Shown: positions 6,898-14,932, numbered from the stretch's first letter. The stretch is DNA of 24,712 bases from GWF2-43-63 sp035390965 (GCA_035390965.1 DAOPKE010000035.1:1-24712); one strand, 5' to 3'. A program made the numbers and translations. The notes: generated by a model not told the origin, from the letters alone.

Positions 6898-8349
6898 ATG
6901 AAAAGCTTATTGTTTGTATTATTCCTGTTAGCCTGTACTTTGCTGAAGGGACAGGGGTTTGAGAAAATTCGTTTTGGTTCACCAGACACTGCATATGTCG
7001 GAGTATTTACAGATGAGTTGACTGAAGGCAAATACACTGTGTTGTGTGGCCAATATGTTGATCACATTCCTGTGGGAGGTGAAATTCTTGAATACGATGT
7101 TTCGGGCTCACTTGGGAAATATGTAAAACTGCCCGAATATACAGGATTGATACTTGAACCTGAACGAATAATCAGATCCGGCATTAACCAGTTGATTCTT
7201 GCAGGGAATGCATGGAATAATACAAACGATGAGCAGGATTTGTTTTTAATGACATTGGACAACTCATATCAAATTCAATCTATTGTCATTGTGAACAATC
7301 CAACACTTGATGATCGCTTTCTGAACTGGCATTTTTTCAATGACAGCATAGTGGATATTGCATGTAAAGATTTGGACAGTGCTTATTACAATTCATATGT
7401 TTTAAGGGTTAGACTGAACGGACAAATTATCAAACAGACTACACCTGGCTATCCTGTCAACCCGGTTGATTTCTATTACAAAAAATCAGACAGCACATAT
7501 TATATCATTAACTCCGATGTCATTTTCGGATTTTCGGCAGATTCGCTGAACCCTTTAGGAATTCTTTTTGACCAATTTGTTTATAATCAGAGCCACAATT
7601 ACCCGGTTCTTCAGACAGGAAACGCATTTGGAATAAACGACAGTGTGTTTCTGACTATGGGACATTACATGGATTTTTCCGGCACAATTCCAATAAGAGA
7701 AATGGGCATAAGCTTGTGGAATAATTCGTTTGACCCGGTCATCATTTTTCATAATGGTGAAGATGGATATTATAATCAAAGTCCTAGTAACAGCTTCTCG
7801 TTTATTGATCCTAAACATGCATTCCTTTCAGGATATTCATTGCTACTACCTGATGGGATAAAACAACAAACTACTTTGGACGAATATAGGATTCTAGTCT
7901 TTAATATAAACACAGAAACCGGAGCTGAAAATTGGAGAAGATTGTTTTACAGCAATTATTGCGCCTTTCCCGATTTCACTTCTTCTACCAGCGATGGAGG
8001 CTGTCTGATTACAGGGTCACGTACGGATCTAAATGGTATCCGCACAGACATGTTTCTTTTGAAACTTGACAGCCTTGGGAATTGCACCCCTGATGTTATC
8101 AGTGAAAATCAAAAGCCTGCCTACGAAATATTCCCTAATCCTGTGAGTACATACATGCGAGTTTCATCGCAAGGTTCAATAATTTCTTTTTCCATATCAG
8201 ACTTGTCAGGCAGATCACTTGTGAACGAAAAATGTTACGGAAACAATGACATCCTTATTGAAACCGAAATGCTAGATCCCGGCATATATCTTCTTAAAGC
8301 AAGTTTTAATGATGGAAGTACAGCTGTGAAAAAGTTTTTACGGTTGTAA
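6898..8349 (+). CDS. T9SS type A sorting-domain protein, function unknown
   Basis: 483 residues. A Sec signal peptide (MKSLLFVLFLLACTLLKGQG) is followed by a long beta-rich region (about 20-395). This region contains repeating phrases of the kind seen in beta-propeller-like Bacteroidota proteins, for example the C-terminal TSSTSDGGCLITGSRTD and LLKLDSLGNC, which resemble repeats in kelch/propeller-type secreted proteins. Residues about 405-483 form a type A C-terminal sorting domain: YEIFPNPVSTYMRVSS, a central ISFSISDLSGRSLV and a final GIYLLKASFNDG...KKFLRL. This domain directs export through the type IX secretion system and attachment to the surface. The gene starts two bases after the lipoprotein gene. 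A function beyond surface display cannot be assigned. Confidence 0.88.
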   Translation: MKSLLFVLFLLACTLLKGQGFEKIRFGSPDTAYVGVFTDELTEGKYTVLCGQYVDHIPVGGEILEYDVSGSLGKYVKLPEYTGLILEPERIIRSGINQLILAGNAWNNTNDEQDLFLMTLDNSYQIQSIVIVNNPTLDDRFLNWHFFNDSIVDIACKDLDSAYYNSYVLRVRLNGQIIKQTTPGYPVNPVDFYYKKSDSTYYIINSDVIFGFSADSLNPLGILFDQFVYNQSHNYPVLQTGNAFGINDSVFLTMGHYMDFSGTIPIREMGISLWNNSFDPVIIFHNGEDGYYNQSPSNSFSFIDPKHAFLSGYSLLLPDGIKQQTTLDEYRILVFNINTETGAENWRRLFYSNYCAFPDFTSSTSDGGCLITGSRTDLNGIRTDMFLLKLDSLGNCTPDVISENQKPAYEIFPNPVSTYMRVSSQGSIISFSISDLSGRSLVNEKCYGNNDILIETEMLDPGIYLLKASFNDGSTAVKKFLRL

Positions 8350-8485
8350 TTCTACTCTTCCGCTCAGACGAAAGTTTGTCCGCTCATCAATTCACGACAG
8401 TGATAGATGCCGGCAGAATTCTATGTCAGCAATGCTGGGTGTCATCAATTTCTTGATGGAGTTTATTCTGCTGTCTCCTTCCCTG

Positions 8486-8517
8486 CCCGCTGCGCAGCAG
8501 GCGGGGATACATTTTTT
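8486..8517 (+). terminator. Possible terminator after the T9SS gene
   Basis: CCCGC (8486-8490) pairs with GCGGG (8501-8505) around a ten-base loop that is itself self-complementary in CTGCGCAG. A run of six T follows at 8512-8517 after a six-base gap. It is GC-rich against an AT-rich background. The gap weakens the terminator reading, and it sits 137 bases past the stop codon. Confidence 0.35.
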
Positions 8518-8571
8518 CTTTGTTTCACTTCGAAAAAACACTGCTAATGACATATCTACATAAATATTTAA

Positions 8572-8683
8572 AAATCAACAGAAGCAAGGTTGAGTTCCCG
8601 GGCAAGCCTGAATCAGCTTCGAAAAAGCAGAGCCTGCGCGACCCGGGATCTCATTCTATACGGCAGATTTCTTCTGTTGATTT
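8572..8683. repeat. 112-bp imperfect palindrome with two paired arms
   Basis: The outer arms AAATCAACAGAAG (8572-8584) and CTTCTGTTGATTT (8671-8683) are exact reverse complements over 13 bases. Inside them TGAGTTCCCGGG (8591-8602) and CCCGGGATCTCA (8642-8653) match at 11 of 12. The two nested arm pairs make a long hairpin or a small MITE-like element. No transposase or open frame is inside. Confidence 0.8.
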
Positions 8684-8684
8684 C

Positions 8685-8754
8685 GCTGTCTCCTTCGATA
8701 CTTCGCAAGCTATTTCACAAGAAGCGCTACAGGAGCGAAACTCAGGATGACAGC
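8685..8754. repeat. Inverted repeat ending in the CTCAGGATGACAG block (copy 2)
   Basis: GCTGTC-TCCT at 8685-8694 pairs with AGGA-T-GACAGC at 8744-8754 with one bulged base. TTCGC at 8701-8705 and GCGAA at 8734-8738 extend the stem. The right arm contains CTCAGGATGACAG (8741-8753), the same 13 bases as at 4045 and 8840. It begins directly after the 8572-8683 palindrome. Confidence 0.6.
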
Positions 8755-8839
8755 AACTTAAAGTGTCATTTTTTATTTAGGTTGCAAAACGCATTTTGCT
8801 GGTGCTTGTCGCGTAATGTCAGCATGACTGCACGCGGGT

Positions 8840-8852
8840 CTCAGGATGACAG
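8840..8852 (+). repeat. Dispersed repeat CTCAGGATGACAG, copy 3
   Basis: Exact 13-base match to 4045-4057 and 8741-8753. It is surrounded by further AGCATGAC fragments (8821, 8861), suggesting several decayed copies in tandem. Confidence 0.55.
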
Positions 8853-8906
8853 CAGGGCATAGCATGACAGCGGCGAGGATAGAATGTCGGCGAAACTGCT
8901 GCTCAG

Positions 8907-8949
8907 CCAACTCTTCCATGTTCTTCTTCGGCGAACTATGGAAGGTTGG
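8907..8949. repeat. 12-bp inverted repeat upstream of the nitroreductase gene
   Basis: CCAACTCTTCCAT (8907-8919) pairs with ATGGAAGGTTGG (8938-8949) over 12 base pairs with one bulged T (8912) and an 18-base loop. It lies 57 bases before the nitroreductase start codon, close to where a promoter should be, so it could be an operator or a terminator for incoming transcription. No T-run is attached. Confidence 0.6.
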
Positions 8950-9006
8950 GGAGATGTGTTTTTGAATTGAAAAAATAGTACATTTACGCATCAAAATTTT
9001 TGTTCT

Positions 9007-9927
9007 ATGTCAATTCCAACTACCCGAACAAAAGAAGATGCTGTGATCAGCATCAACGTGGAAATCTGCACCGGATGCGGGCTGTGTGTAAAGGCCTGTT
9101 GCAGTGATATGCTGAAAATCGAAAACGGAAAAGCCGCTGAATTGCAGGGTAAATCGGTTTTCAACTGCATTGCGTGCGGCCATTGCATGGCTATTTGTCC
9201 TGAGGGAGCCATTAAAATCAGCGGCAGAACCATGTCGCCGGGCGACGTGTTCGACATTCCAAAAGACGCATCGGATGCGACATATGAGCAGCTCATGACC
9301 TTGTTCGAACGGCGTCGCAGTGTACGAAAATTCAACCAGAAAACGATTGAGCCGGAAGTGATTGAAAAAATTCTGGCTGCTGCCCGCACTGCTCCCATGG
9401 GGCTTCCACCCAGCGATGTGCATGTGCTAATTCTGAACGGACGCGAAAAAGTAACAGCTTTTACCAGGGATTTTGCACAGTATCTGAAAAGTCTGAAGTA
9501 TCTGGTGTCGGGCTGGTTTCTGGCCATAATGCGGCCTTTCTGGGGCAAAACCAATGATGAAATGTTCCGCAATTTTATTCGCCCGTTGTTTGAAAATTAT
9601 ATCGGTGAGATGGAGAATGGCAACAATTATATCACTTACGATGCACCACTGGCCATGTATTTTTATGGCTCGCCCTACTCCGATCCGGCCGATCCCATTG
9701 TTGCAGCCACCTATGCCATGCATGCCGGCGAATCGCTGGGACTCGGAACCTGTATGCTGGGCGCCATTCATCCGTTTATTCAACGCGGTAAAAAAGCAGC
9801 ACAATTCCGCAAAGCGCACGGCATAAAATATAAAAGCCAGGAAGGACTTTTTGTGATATTCGGCTATCACGATTTGAAATATAAAAAAGGCATCAAACGT
9901 ACTTTTGCAGATGAAACTTTTGCATAG
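9007..9927 (+). CDS. Nitroreductase family protein with N-terminal ferredoxin domain
   Basis: 306 residues, cytoplasmic. Residues about 10-75 hold two 4Fe-4S binding motifs (CTGCGLCVKAC and CIACGHCMAICPEG). Residues about 95-300 are an FMN-binding nitroreductase domain beginning RRSVRKFNQKTIEPEVI and continuing with the conserved AARTAPMGLPPS segment. Such fusions pass electrons from ferredoxin-type clusters to the flavin. Natural substrates are mostly unknown, and nitro compounds or quinones are usual test substrates. ATG at 9007 places the first cluster close to the N-terminus as expected. A TACATTTA sequence (8979-8986) is a one-mismatch -7 box. The 3' end overlaps the metallo-beta-lactamase gene by 17 bases, so the two are probably translated together. 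Confidence 0.92.
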   Translation: MSIPTTRTKEDAVISINVEICTGCGLCVKACCSDMLKIENGKAAELQGKSVFNCIACGHCMAICPEGAIKISGRTMSPGDVFDIPKDASDATYEQLMTLFERRRSVRKFNQKTIEPEVIEKILAAARTAPMGLPPSDVHVLILNGREKVTAFTRDFAQYLKSLKYLVSGWFLAIMRPFWGKTNDEMFRNFIRPLFENYIGEMENGNNYITYDAPLAMYFYGSPYSDPADPIVAATYAMHAGESLGLGTCMLGAIHPFIQRGKKAAQFRKAHGIKYKSQEGLFVIFGYHDLKYKKGIKRTFADETFA

Positions 9928-10672
9928 AAAATACTTTATAGTTTTGTTGCTGCTGTTTCCGGTTTGCGCTTCGGGACAGCATTCTGACACGATCAGAATA
10001 AACAAAGACATTCAGCTGATTCAACTGAAAGATTCTTTTTTTCTGCATGTCACCACCGATTATGTGGAAGGCTTTGGAATGGTTTCTTCAAATGGTTTGA
10101 TCGTTATCAGAAACGGTAATTCGCTGATGATTGACACGCCGATGGACAAAATAAAAACATCTGCAATCCTTGATTATCTGCGCGATTCGATGTACACAAC
10201 TGTCACTGTTTTTATTCCCGGACACTGGCACAACGACTGCATTGGCGGGCTTGCAGAACTTCATCGCAGAAATGTTTTTTCAATTGCAAATGAAATGACG
10301 CGCGCAGAATGCATCAAAAGAAATCTTGAAGTGCCTAAGGCGTCGTTTTCGAAATACCTGACATGGTCATTCTGCGGAATACCGCTCGAATGCTTTTATC
10401 CGGGTGCAGGACATAGTCTTGACAATATTGTTGTGTATTTTCCGGAACAGAAAATTCTTTTTGGCGGATGTCTGATTAAATCGGCCGAATCAACTTCCAT
10501 TGGAAATATTGCAGATGGCGATGTAGAAGCATGGCCCAAGACATTGAAAAAAGTGCAGAAAAAATATCCGGATGCTGAAATAATAATTCCAGGACATGGC
10601 TCTGTGGGCTCGTTGAAACTGATTGATCATACTATCTTCATAATCAATCACTATTTGAATAGTAAAAAATAA
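9911..10672 (+). CDS. Subclass B1 metallo-beta-lactamase
   Basis: 253 residues with a signal peptide (MKLLHRKYFIVLLLLFPVCASGQ), so periplasmic or lipid-free exported. All B1 zinc ligands are present: His105-x-His107-x-Asp109 (HWHNDC), His168 (GAGHSLDN), Cys187 (FGGCLIKS) and His229 (PGHG). Lys190, which binds the substrate carboxylate in B1 enzymes, is also there. The family hydrolyses beta-lactams including carbapenems, so an active enzyme is likely although specificity is unproven. I chose ATG 9911 over an in-frame TTG at 9905 because it directly opens the signal peptide. The start lies inside the nitroreductase gene, which ends at 9927. It most resembles chromosomal B1 enzymes of Bacteroidota (BlaB/IND-like). 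No mobile element adjoins it. Confidence 0.92.
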   Translation: MKLLHRKYFIVLLLLFPVCASGQHSDTIRINKDIQLIQLKDSFFLHVTTDYVEGFGMVSSNGLIVIRNGNSLMIDTPMDKIKTSAILDYLRDSMYTTVTVFIPGHWHNDCIGGLAELHRRNVFSIANEMTRAECIKRNLEVPKASFSKYLTWSFCGIPLECFYPGAGHSLDNIVVYFPEQKILFGGCLIKSAESTSIGNIADGDVEAWPKTLKKVQKKYPDAEIIIPGHGSVGSLKLIDHTIFIINHYLNSKK

Positions 10673-10682
10673 ATTCCATTAT

Positions 10683-10726
10683 TTTAATGTTACCGATAAC
10701 TGATTTAATGTTGACATTTTAATGTT
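10683..10726 (+). repeat. Three direct copies of TTTAATGTT
   Basis: TTTAATGTT occurs at 10683, 10704 and 10718 in the AT-rich gap before the T9SS protein gene. The spacing of 21 and then 14 bases could fit a protein-binding site array, but in DNA this AT-rich it may be chance. Confidence 0.35.
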
Positions 10727-10760
10727 TGATATTAATTTTATGCAATTAATCTCGAATATC

Positions 10761-12056
10761 ATGAAACATTATATATTCATTTTCATTGCCTGCTCATATT
10801 TATCTGGTGTTGCCCAACAGGGAAAACCCTGTAAAGACATTAGTTTCAAAACACCGCAAAAAGCCACCTTGGAAACTGACAACGGATACCGGGCCGACTC
10901 ATGTGAATATCACTGTCTGTGCGAGCCACAGAGTATTGATGGTGAAAAGCACTATTATTTTTATGATCATTTGGGAAGAGACACTTCCATCTGGAATTTC
11001 TATCAGGACACGATTATTAACCCGTGGTATCTTGAATCAAAAAACACAAAAGAATACACTTCGTTTAATGCAATTCAAAATGAAAAAGGTTATTGGTATG
11101 ATACGCTTGGCATGTGGCAATACACTTTTCTGAGACAAAACACTTTCAATACATCGCAGGAAATGATTCATCAGAAAAACTATCGACTTTATGAGTCCAC
11201 TTTGCCACATAGCATCAGTGATTTCACCTATGGCCCCAATGGGTTATCGCAATCTCTATATTTTGTTGCTTATCCAACTTATCCCGCAACATTGCGGTCG
11301 AAACAAACATACTTTTACAACGTTTCAGGCAATCTGAGTTATATTGAATATTACTCCTATAATACGCAGACATCCACATGGTCTCCTACAGTTTCATATT
11401 TCTACACGTATGATTCACTGGAAAATCTGATTCAATATAGTCGTTTTAATTATGCCAGCGGAGCGCCTTTATGTGATTACAAGGAACAATACGAATATGA
11501 TGGCAATGGCAATATGACATTAAAGACAATTTCAACAATTGAGTATGGCAATCCATCTCTTCAAATCACAAGAACAATTGAGACATTTTTCAACACGTTT
11601 AATAAACCTGATTCTGCAATAACATCTGAATACTATATGGGTACTTCATTCGACGGGAAGCTGGAAAAATATTATTACGACAGTCTTTGCAATCAGATAC
11701 GATGGGAATATTATTTGCATTGGCAAGGTAATTCTTCGTGGCAATTATTTGGATGGGAAGATTGTTATTACTCGCAACATATTCCAACACACGGCATTTC
11801 AGAACCAGCTACTAATCTTGGTTTCACAGTATTTCCCAATCCCGCATCCGATATTATACGCGTCAGTTCAGAGGAAGCAGAATTTTCAGAAATCACCATT
11901 ATGGATTTGCGCGGCGTTGAATTGATGAGACTAAATGCCGAACAGAGCAATCAGGTTTCTGCAAACATTTCAGCACTGTCCAAAGGCATTTATTTCATCA
12001 GATGCACAGCTGAAGACGGAAAGAGTGGAATCAAAACCATTGTTGTTCAACGCTGA
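10761..12056 (+). CDS. T9SS type A sorting-domain protein with YD-like repeats
   Basis: 431 residues. ATG at 10761 is preferred over the in-frame ATGs at 10722 and 10740 because it opens a clean signal peptide (MKHYIFIFIACSYLSGVAQQ). The mature region (about 40-345) is Tyr-rich and carries irregular YD/RHS-like phrases such as YFYDHLGRDTSIWN, FYTYDSLENLIQYSR and YEYDGNGNMTLK, which fold as beta sheets in secreted proteins of this phylum. The last ~75 residues are a type A sorting domain (FTVFPNPASDIIRVSS, EITIMDLRGVELMR, ALSKGIYFIRC), so the protein should be exported by the type IX system. It ends three bases before the stop of the convergent ZIP transporter gene. No specific activity can be assigned. 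Confidence 0.87.
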   Translation: MKHYIFIFIACSYLSGVAQQGKPCKDISFKTPQKATLETDNGYRADSCEYHCLCEPQSIDGEKHYYFYDHLGRDTSIWNFYQDTIINPWYLESKNTKEYTSFNAIQNEKGYWYDTLGMWQYTFLRQNTFNTSQEMIHQKNYRLYESTLPHSISDFTYGPNGLSQSLYFVAYPTYPATLRSKQTYFYNVSGNLSYIEYYSYNTQTSTWSPTVSYFYTYDSLENLIQYSRFNYASGAPLCDYKEQYEYDGNGNMTLKTISTIEYGNPSLQITRTIETFFNTFNKPDSAITSEYYMGTSFDGKLEKYYYDSLCNQIRWEYYLHWQGNSSWQLFGWEDCYYSQHIPTHGISEPATNLGFTVFPNPASDIIRVSSEEAEFSEITIMDLRGVELMRLNAEQSNQVSANISALSKGIYFIRCTAEDGKSGIKTIVVQR

Positions 12057-12059
12057 GCA

Positions 12060-12878
12060 TTATCCCAGAGCGACATCGAGAAACATCATGAGGGCGAAAC
12101 CGGCCATGGTACCCATGGTTGCCAGATCATTATGTTTTCCGCGCTGCGACTCGGGAATGAGTTCCTCCACCACTACATAAATCATGGCGCCGGCAGCAAA
12201 AGCCAGTGCGTATGGCAGCATGGTGGTCATGTGTAACACAGCCAATGCGCCCAGAATACCGCCTGCAAGCTCTACCATCCCCGAAAACTGTCCGGCCATA
12301 AAAGATTTCATCCGGGTCCGGCCATCACGAAACATAGGAATCGATACGGCAGCACCTTCAGGGAAATTCTGCAAGCCCATACCAATGGTAAGAGCAATAG
12401 CTCCTGCCAGTGTGGTACCTTCAATACCAGAAGCAAGAGAGCCAAAAACAACGCCAACAGCCAGACCTTCTGGAATATTATGCAATGTGATGGCCAAAAC
12501 CAACAAAGTATTTCTGTTCCACTTCACCGGGATCCCCTCAGCTTCTGACTTATTCATTCCACTATGCAAATGAGGCAACAAACGGTCGGCAAGACGAAGA
12601 AAAACAGCCCCGGCCAGAAACCCGATAACAGCAGGAATCCAGCCAATGCCACCACGGGCCTCTTCCATTTCAATGGCCGGACTCAAAAGACTCCAGAAGC
12701 TGGCAGCAATCATCACGCCGGCTGCCAGTCCCAGCATGACATCAAGAAGTTTTCTATTTATTTCACGAAATAAAAAAACCGTAGCCGCTCCCAATGCAGT
12801 CATACCCCAGGTAAAGGTTGTAGCAATGGCTGCCTGACCAACATGACCAATAGATTCAAACCAATCCAGGAAACTCAT
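12060..12878 (-). CDS. ZIP family divalent metal transporter (GufA-like)
   Basis: 272-residue inner-membrane protein with about eight predicted transmembrane helices. Signature metal-site motifs are His133-Asn-Ile-Pro-Glu137-Gly in TM4 and Asn171-Phe-Pro-Glu174-Gly in TM5. A short His-containing loop (LPHLHSG, 102-108) lies between TM3 and TM4, and an EEL motif (about 238-240) in TM6. ZIP proteins of this type import zinc and other divalent metals into the cytoplasm. Metal preference is not readable here. The start codon overlaps the stop of the upstream HAD gene by one base (TAATG), so it is likely translationally coupled to it. Its 3' end almost touches that of the T9SS gene on the other strand. 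Confidence 0.93.
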   Translation of the reverse strand: MSFLDWFESIGHVGQAAIATTFTWGMTALGAATVFLFREINRKLLDVMLGLAAGVMIAASFWSLLSPAIEMEEARGGIGWIPAVIGFLAGAVFLRLADRLLPHLHSGMNKSEAEGIPVKWNRNTLLVLAITLHNIPEGLAVGVVFGSLASGIEGTTLAGAIALTIGMGLQNFPEGAAVSIPMFRDGRTRMKSFMAGQFSGMVELAGGILGALAVLHMTTMLPYALAFAAGAMIYVVVEELIPESQRGKHNDLATMGTMAGFALMMFLDVALG

Positions 12879-13588
12879 TAAATAACTGTTTCAATGATTT
12901 TACGATCAACTTTATGATAGAATTTCGATTCAATTTCATCGCGTTGTTCCAAAAATGCCTGAAATTCATCACTTACTGCAACACGTTGCTGAATGGTCTC
13001 TTCAAAAATATCGGTCAAACCCATCACAAGTTCACACAACTCACGAACAGCGTTAAGATCACCGCGCTGATAGCTGATATAATCAACCAAATCCTTTTCG
13101 TGAACATAGTTCATAAAAAGAGGACTTGACTTACGTCCAACCATAAAACTCAGTCCGGCAACATCAGAAGCGCTCAGATCAAGCACATCGTCCATGATAA
13201 AAGCAACCTGTGTCGGACGAAGATTGAAAGTGTCGTTCATGTGGGTGAATGCCTCCTTCTTTGATTTGAAATTAACATACACGGCATTGTAATGTTCGCG
13301 TTTTGCAAGATCAAATGCCGACTCAGTAATCTGATTGGTAACCAACCCGACAAAAGGAATTTTTTTGTAGCGCAACCAATAAGAAAAACGAAGAAGATTA
13401 ATTCCAAGACTGTCGGTTTCGCTGTAGGTAGAAGGAAATTCCGAGCTCTTTTTACCGCTGTTGAAAACACCATCCCAATCGAACAGAAATCCGTGAATGT
13501 TTTCAAGTTTTTTTGCGATTTTTGGAGCAGGCGTCATAAACACACCTCCATGCTTTTCAAACAATTCCTGTATTAATTCCGGTTTCAT
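12878..13588 (-). CDS. HAD-superfamily phosphatase, KdsC-like core
   Basis: 236 residues, cytoplasmic. HAD motifs are visible in order: motif I FDWDGVF with nucleophile Asp37 and Asp39, motif II Thr84-Asn85 (LVTNQ), Lys110/111 (KSKKE), and the acidic motif IV Asp133-Asp134 with Asp137 (IMDDVLDLSASD). The capless core (about 30-160) resembles 3-deoxy-manno-octulosonate 8-phosphate phosphatase (KdsC). The protein is longer, with a ~30-residue N-terminal and ~70-residue helical C-terminal extension (ELCELVMGLTDIFEETI and onward), and no lipopolysaccharide gene is nearby. The substrate is therefore open. The gene follows aspartokinase by 42 bases and is coupled to the ZIP gene. A near-consensus box TATCTTAG (minus, 13614-13607) could give it a promoter of its own. 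Confidence 0.82.
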   Translation of the reverse strand: MKPELIQELFEKHGGVFMTPAPKIAKKLENIHGFLFDWDGVFNSGKKSSEFPSTYSETDSLGINLLRFSYWLRYKKIPFVGLVTNQITESAFDLAKREHYNAVYVNFKSKKEAFTHMNDTFNLRPTQVAFIMDDVLDLSASDVAGLSFMVGRKSSPLFMNYVHEKDLVDYISYQRGDLNAVRELCELVMGLTDIFEETIQQRVAVSDEFQAFLEQRDEIESKFYHKVDRKIIETVI

Positions 13589-13630
13589 ATAGATGAATTT
13601 AATGCACTAAGATACAAAAAAAATTCTATT

Positions 13631-14911
13631 TCAGGCCTTACTGATTATCAACTGCCAGGTACTACGCGATTTTTGTTCAAGCAACACTTTACGTCCTGCA
13701 ATAAATTCATCAGCCGAATTGCTTGAATAATGCCTGATTGTTACAAGGTCAACCGAATCATTATAACGCACCAGAAAACGTTTCTGAAGATCTTCAATCA
13801 ATACCGACAATTTAGCAGGTTCGAAATCAAAACAAACTGAAAAACTCACAGCACTGTTTTGCATAGTGCGAACCTTAATATTATTGCGCGAAAACATTGT
13901 AAAAATCTCACTCATATTTTTCTCATTAATGAATGAAAAATCACGAGGAAAAATTGACAACAACACCTGATTAAATTTAAAAATATATGACGCAACAGAT
14001 TTATCGTCACTCCCGTTTCGGTCAATGGTAGTGCCTGTTCCTGCAGGATCGACAAATGACTTCACACTCAGGGGAATGTTTTTATTTTCGAGCGGTTTGA
14101 TTGTTTTCGGATGAATAACGGTTGCCCCATAATACGCCAACTCCACGGCTTCGCGATAGGAAATATGCGGCAAGGACACTGCTGATGAAATAAGCTTGGG
14201 ATCGGCATTCATAATGCCCGGAACATCTTTCCATATAATAACTTCGGCAGCATTTAACCCGTGCGCAAAGATAGATGCAGAAAAATCGGACCCCTCTCGT
14301 CCAAGCGTAATCGGGCAACCCTCTTCGGAACGGCCTATGAATCCCTGCGTAAGCACAATTCCGGTTTTGGCAAACCATGATTGTCCGGCTCCGGAAATCC
14401 GCGCTCCGGTTTCTTCCCAATTGACATATGCGTCGCGGTAAGTGTTATCGGCAATGATATAATCACCTGCAGCGATATGTGTTACATGAAACCCGGCATC
14501 AAGCAGAAATGCACTCAGAATGGTTGTTGCAATGCGCTCACCAAAGGAAACAATCCGATCATAACTTTTGTCGAACGAAGATTCCGGCGCAATATCAAGT
14601 TCATTCTCCAGTGCGCTGAATAAATCTGAAACAGCATTGAAAACCGCATGATCACACTTAAACAGCTCATTCAAAATAGAATCATGAAACTGTTTTGATT
14701 CCGAAACCCTTTTCAGCGCATCGGATTTTCCTCCTGAAACATAGGCCTGATGCACTCTTTCGAGAGCGTTGGTGGTTTTACCCATGGCAGAAAGAATGAC
14801 CACCAGATTCTGATTGTCATATTTTTTCAGAATAGAGGCCACATTACGAACAGCGGCAGCATCCTTTACCGAAGCCCCGCCAAATTTAAAAACACGGACA
14901 GCTGATTGCAT
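13631..14911 (-). CDS. lysC: Aspartate kinase (monofunctional)
   Basis: 426 residues. It phosphorylates L-aspartate, the first step toward lysine, threonine, methionine and diaminopimelate. The kinase domain begins with KFGGAS (Lys9). It continues with FGERIATTILSAFL (about 130-143), TLGREGSDFSA (catalytic/nucleotide site) and IWKDVPGIMNADPKL, and ends with the typical YYGATVIHPKTIKP segment. The last ~125 residues form ACT regulatory repeats (about 305 onward), the site of feedback inhibition by lysine or threonine in the family. There is no homoserine dehydrogenase domain, so it is not the bifunctional ThrA type. ATG at 14911 sits 22 bases after a TACTTTTG promoter box. It is divergent from udk. 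It could be any of the isozymes, and lysC is the conventional label. Confidence 0.92.
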   Translation of the reverse strand: MQSAVRVFKFGGASVKDAAAVRNVASILKKYDNQNLVVILSAMGKTTNALERVHQAYVSGGKSDALKRVSESKQFHDSILNELFKCDHAVFNAVSDLFSALENELDIAPESSFDKSYDRIVSFGERIATTILSAFLLDAGFHVTHIAAGDYIIADNTYRDAYVNWEETGARISGAGQSWFAKTGIVLTQGFIGRSEEGCPITLGREGSDFSASIFAHGLNAAEVIIWKDVPGIMNADPKLISSAVSLPHISYREAVELAYYGATVIHPKTIKPLENKNIPLSVKSFVDPAGTGTTIDRNGSDDKSVASYIFKFNQVLLSIFPRDFSFINEKNMSEIFTMFSRNNIKVRTMQNSAVSFSVCFDFEPAKLSVLIEDLQKRFLVRYNDSVDLVTIRHYSSNSADEFIAGRKVLLEQKSRSTWQLIISKA

Positions 14912-14932
14912 TTGAAAAATTTTTCATTAGCA

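Larger units (their letters stand above)
8350..9006. other. 657-base repeat-rich intergenic region
   Basis: No credible gene lies between the T9SS protein and the nitroreductase. The stretch is instead dense in inverted repeats (8486-8505, 8572-8683, 8685-8754, 8907-8949) and carries two further copies of CTCAGGATGACAG (8741, 8840). Short open frames of 73-90 codons overlap one another on both strands and look like chance. Confidence 0.75.

Noticed and set aside
8520..8994. Several 73-90 codon open frames between the T9SS and nitroreductase genes
   Set aside because: They are built from palindromic repeats, overlap on both strands and have no recognisable protein features.
14266..14273. Exact TATCTTTG on the minus strand inside lysC
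   Set aside because: It encodes part of the conserved kinase domain and has no separate gene start just downstream, so it is most likely chance.
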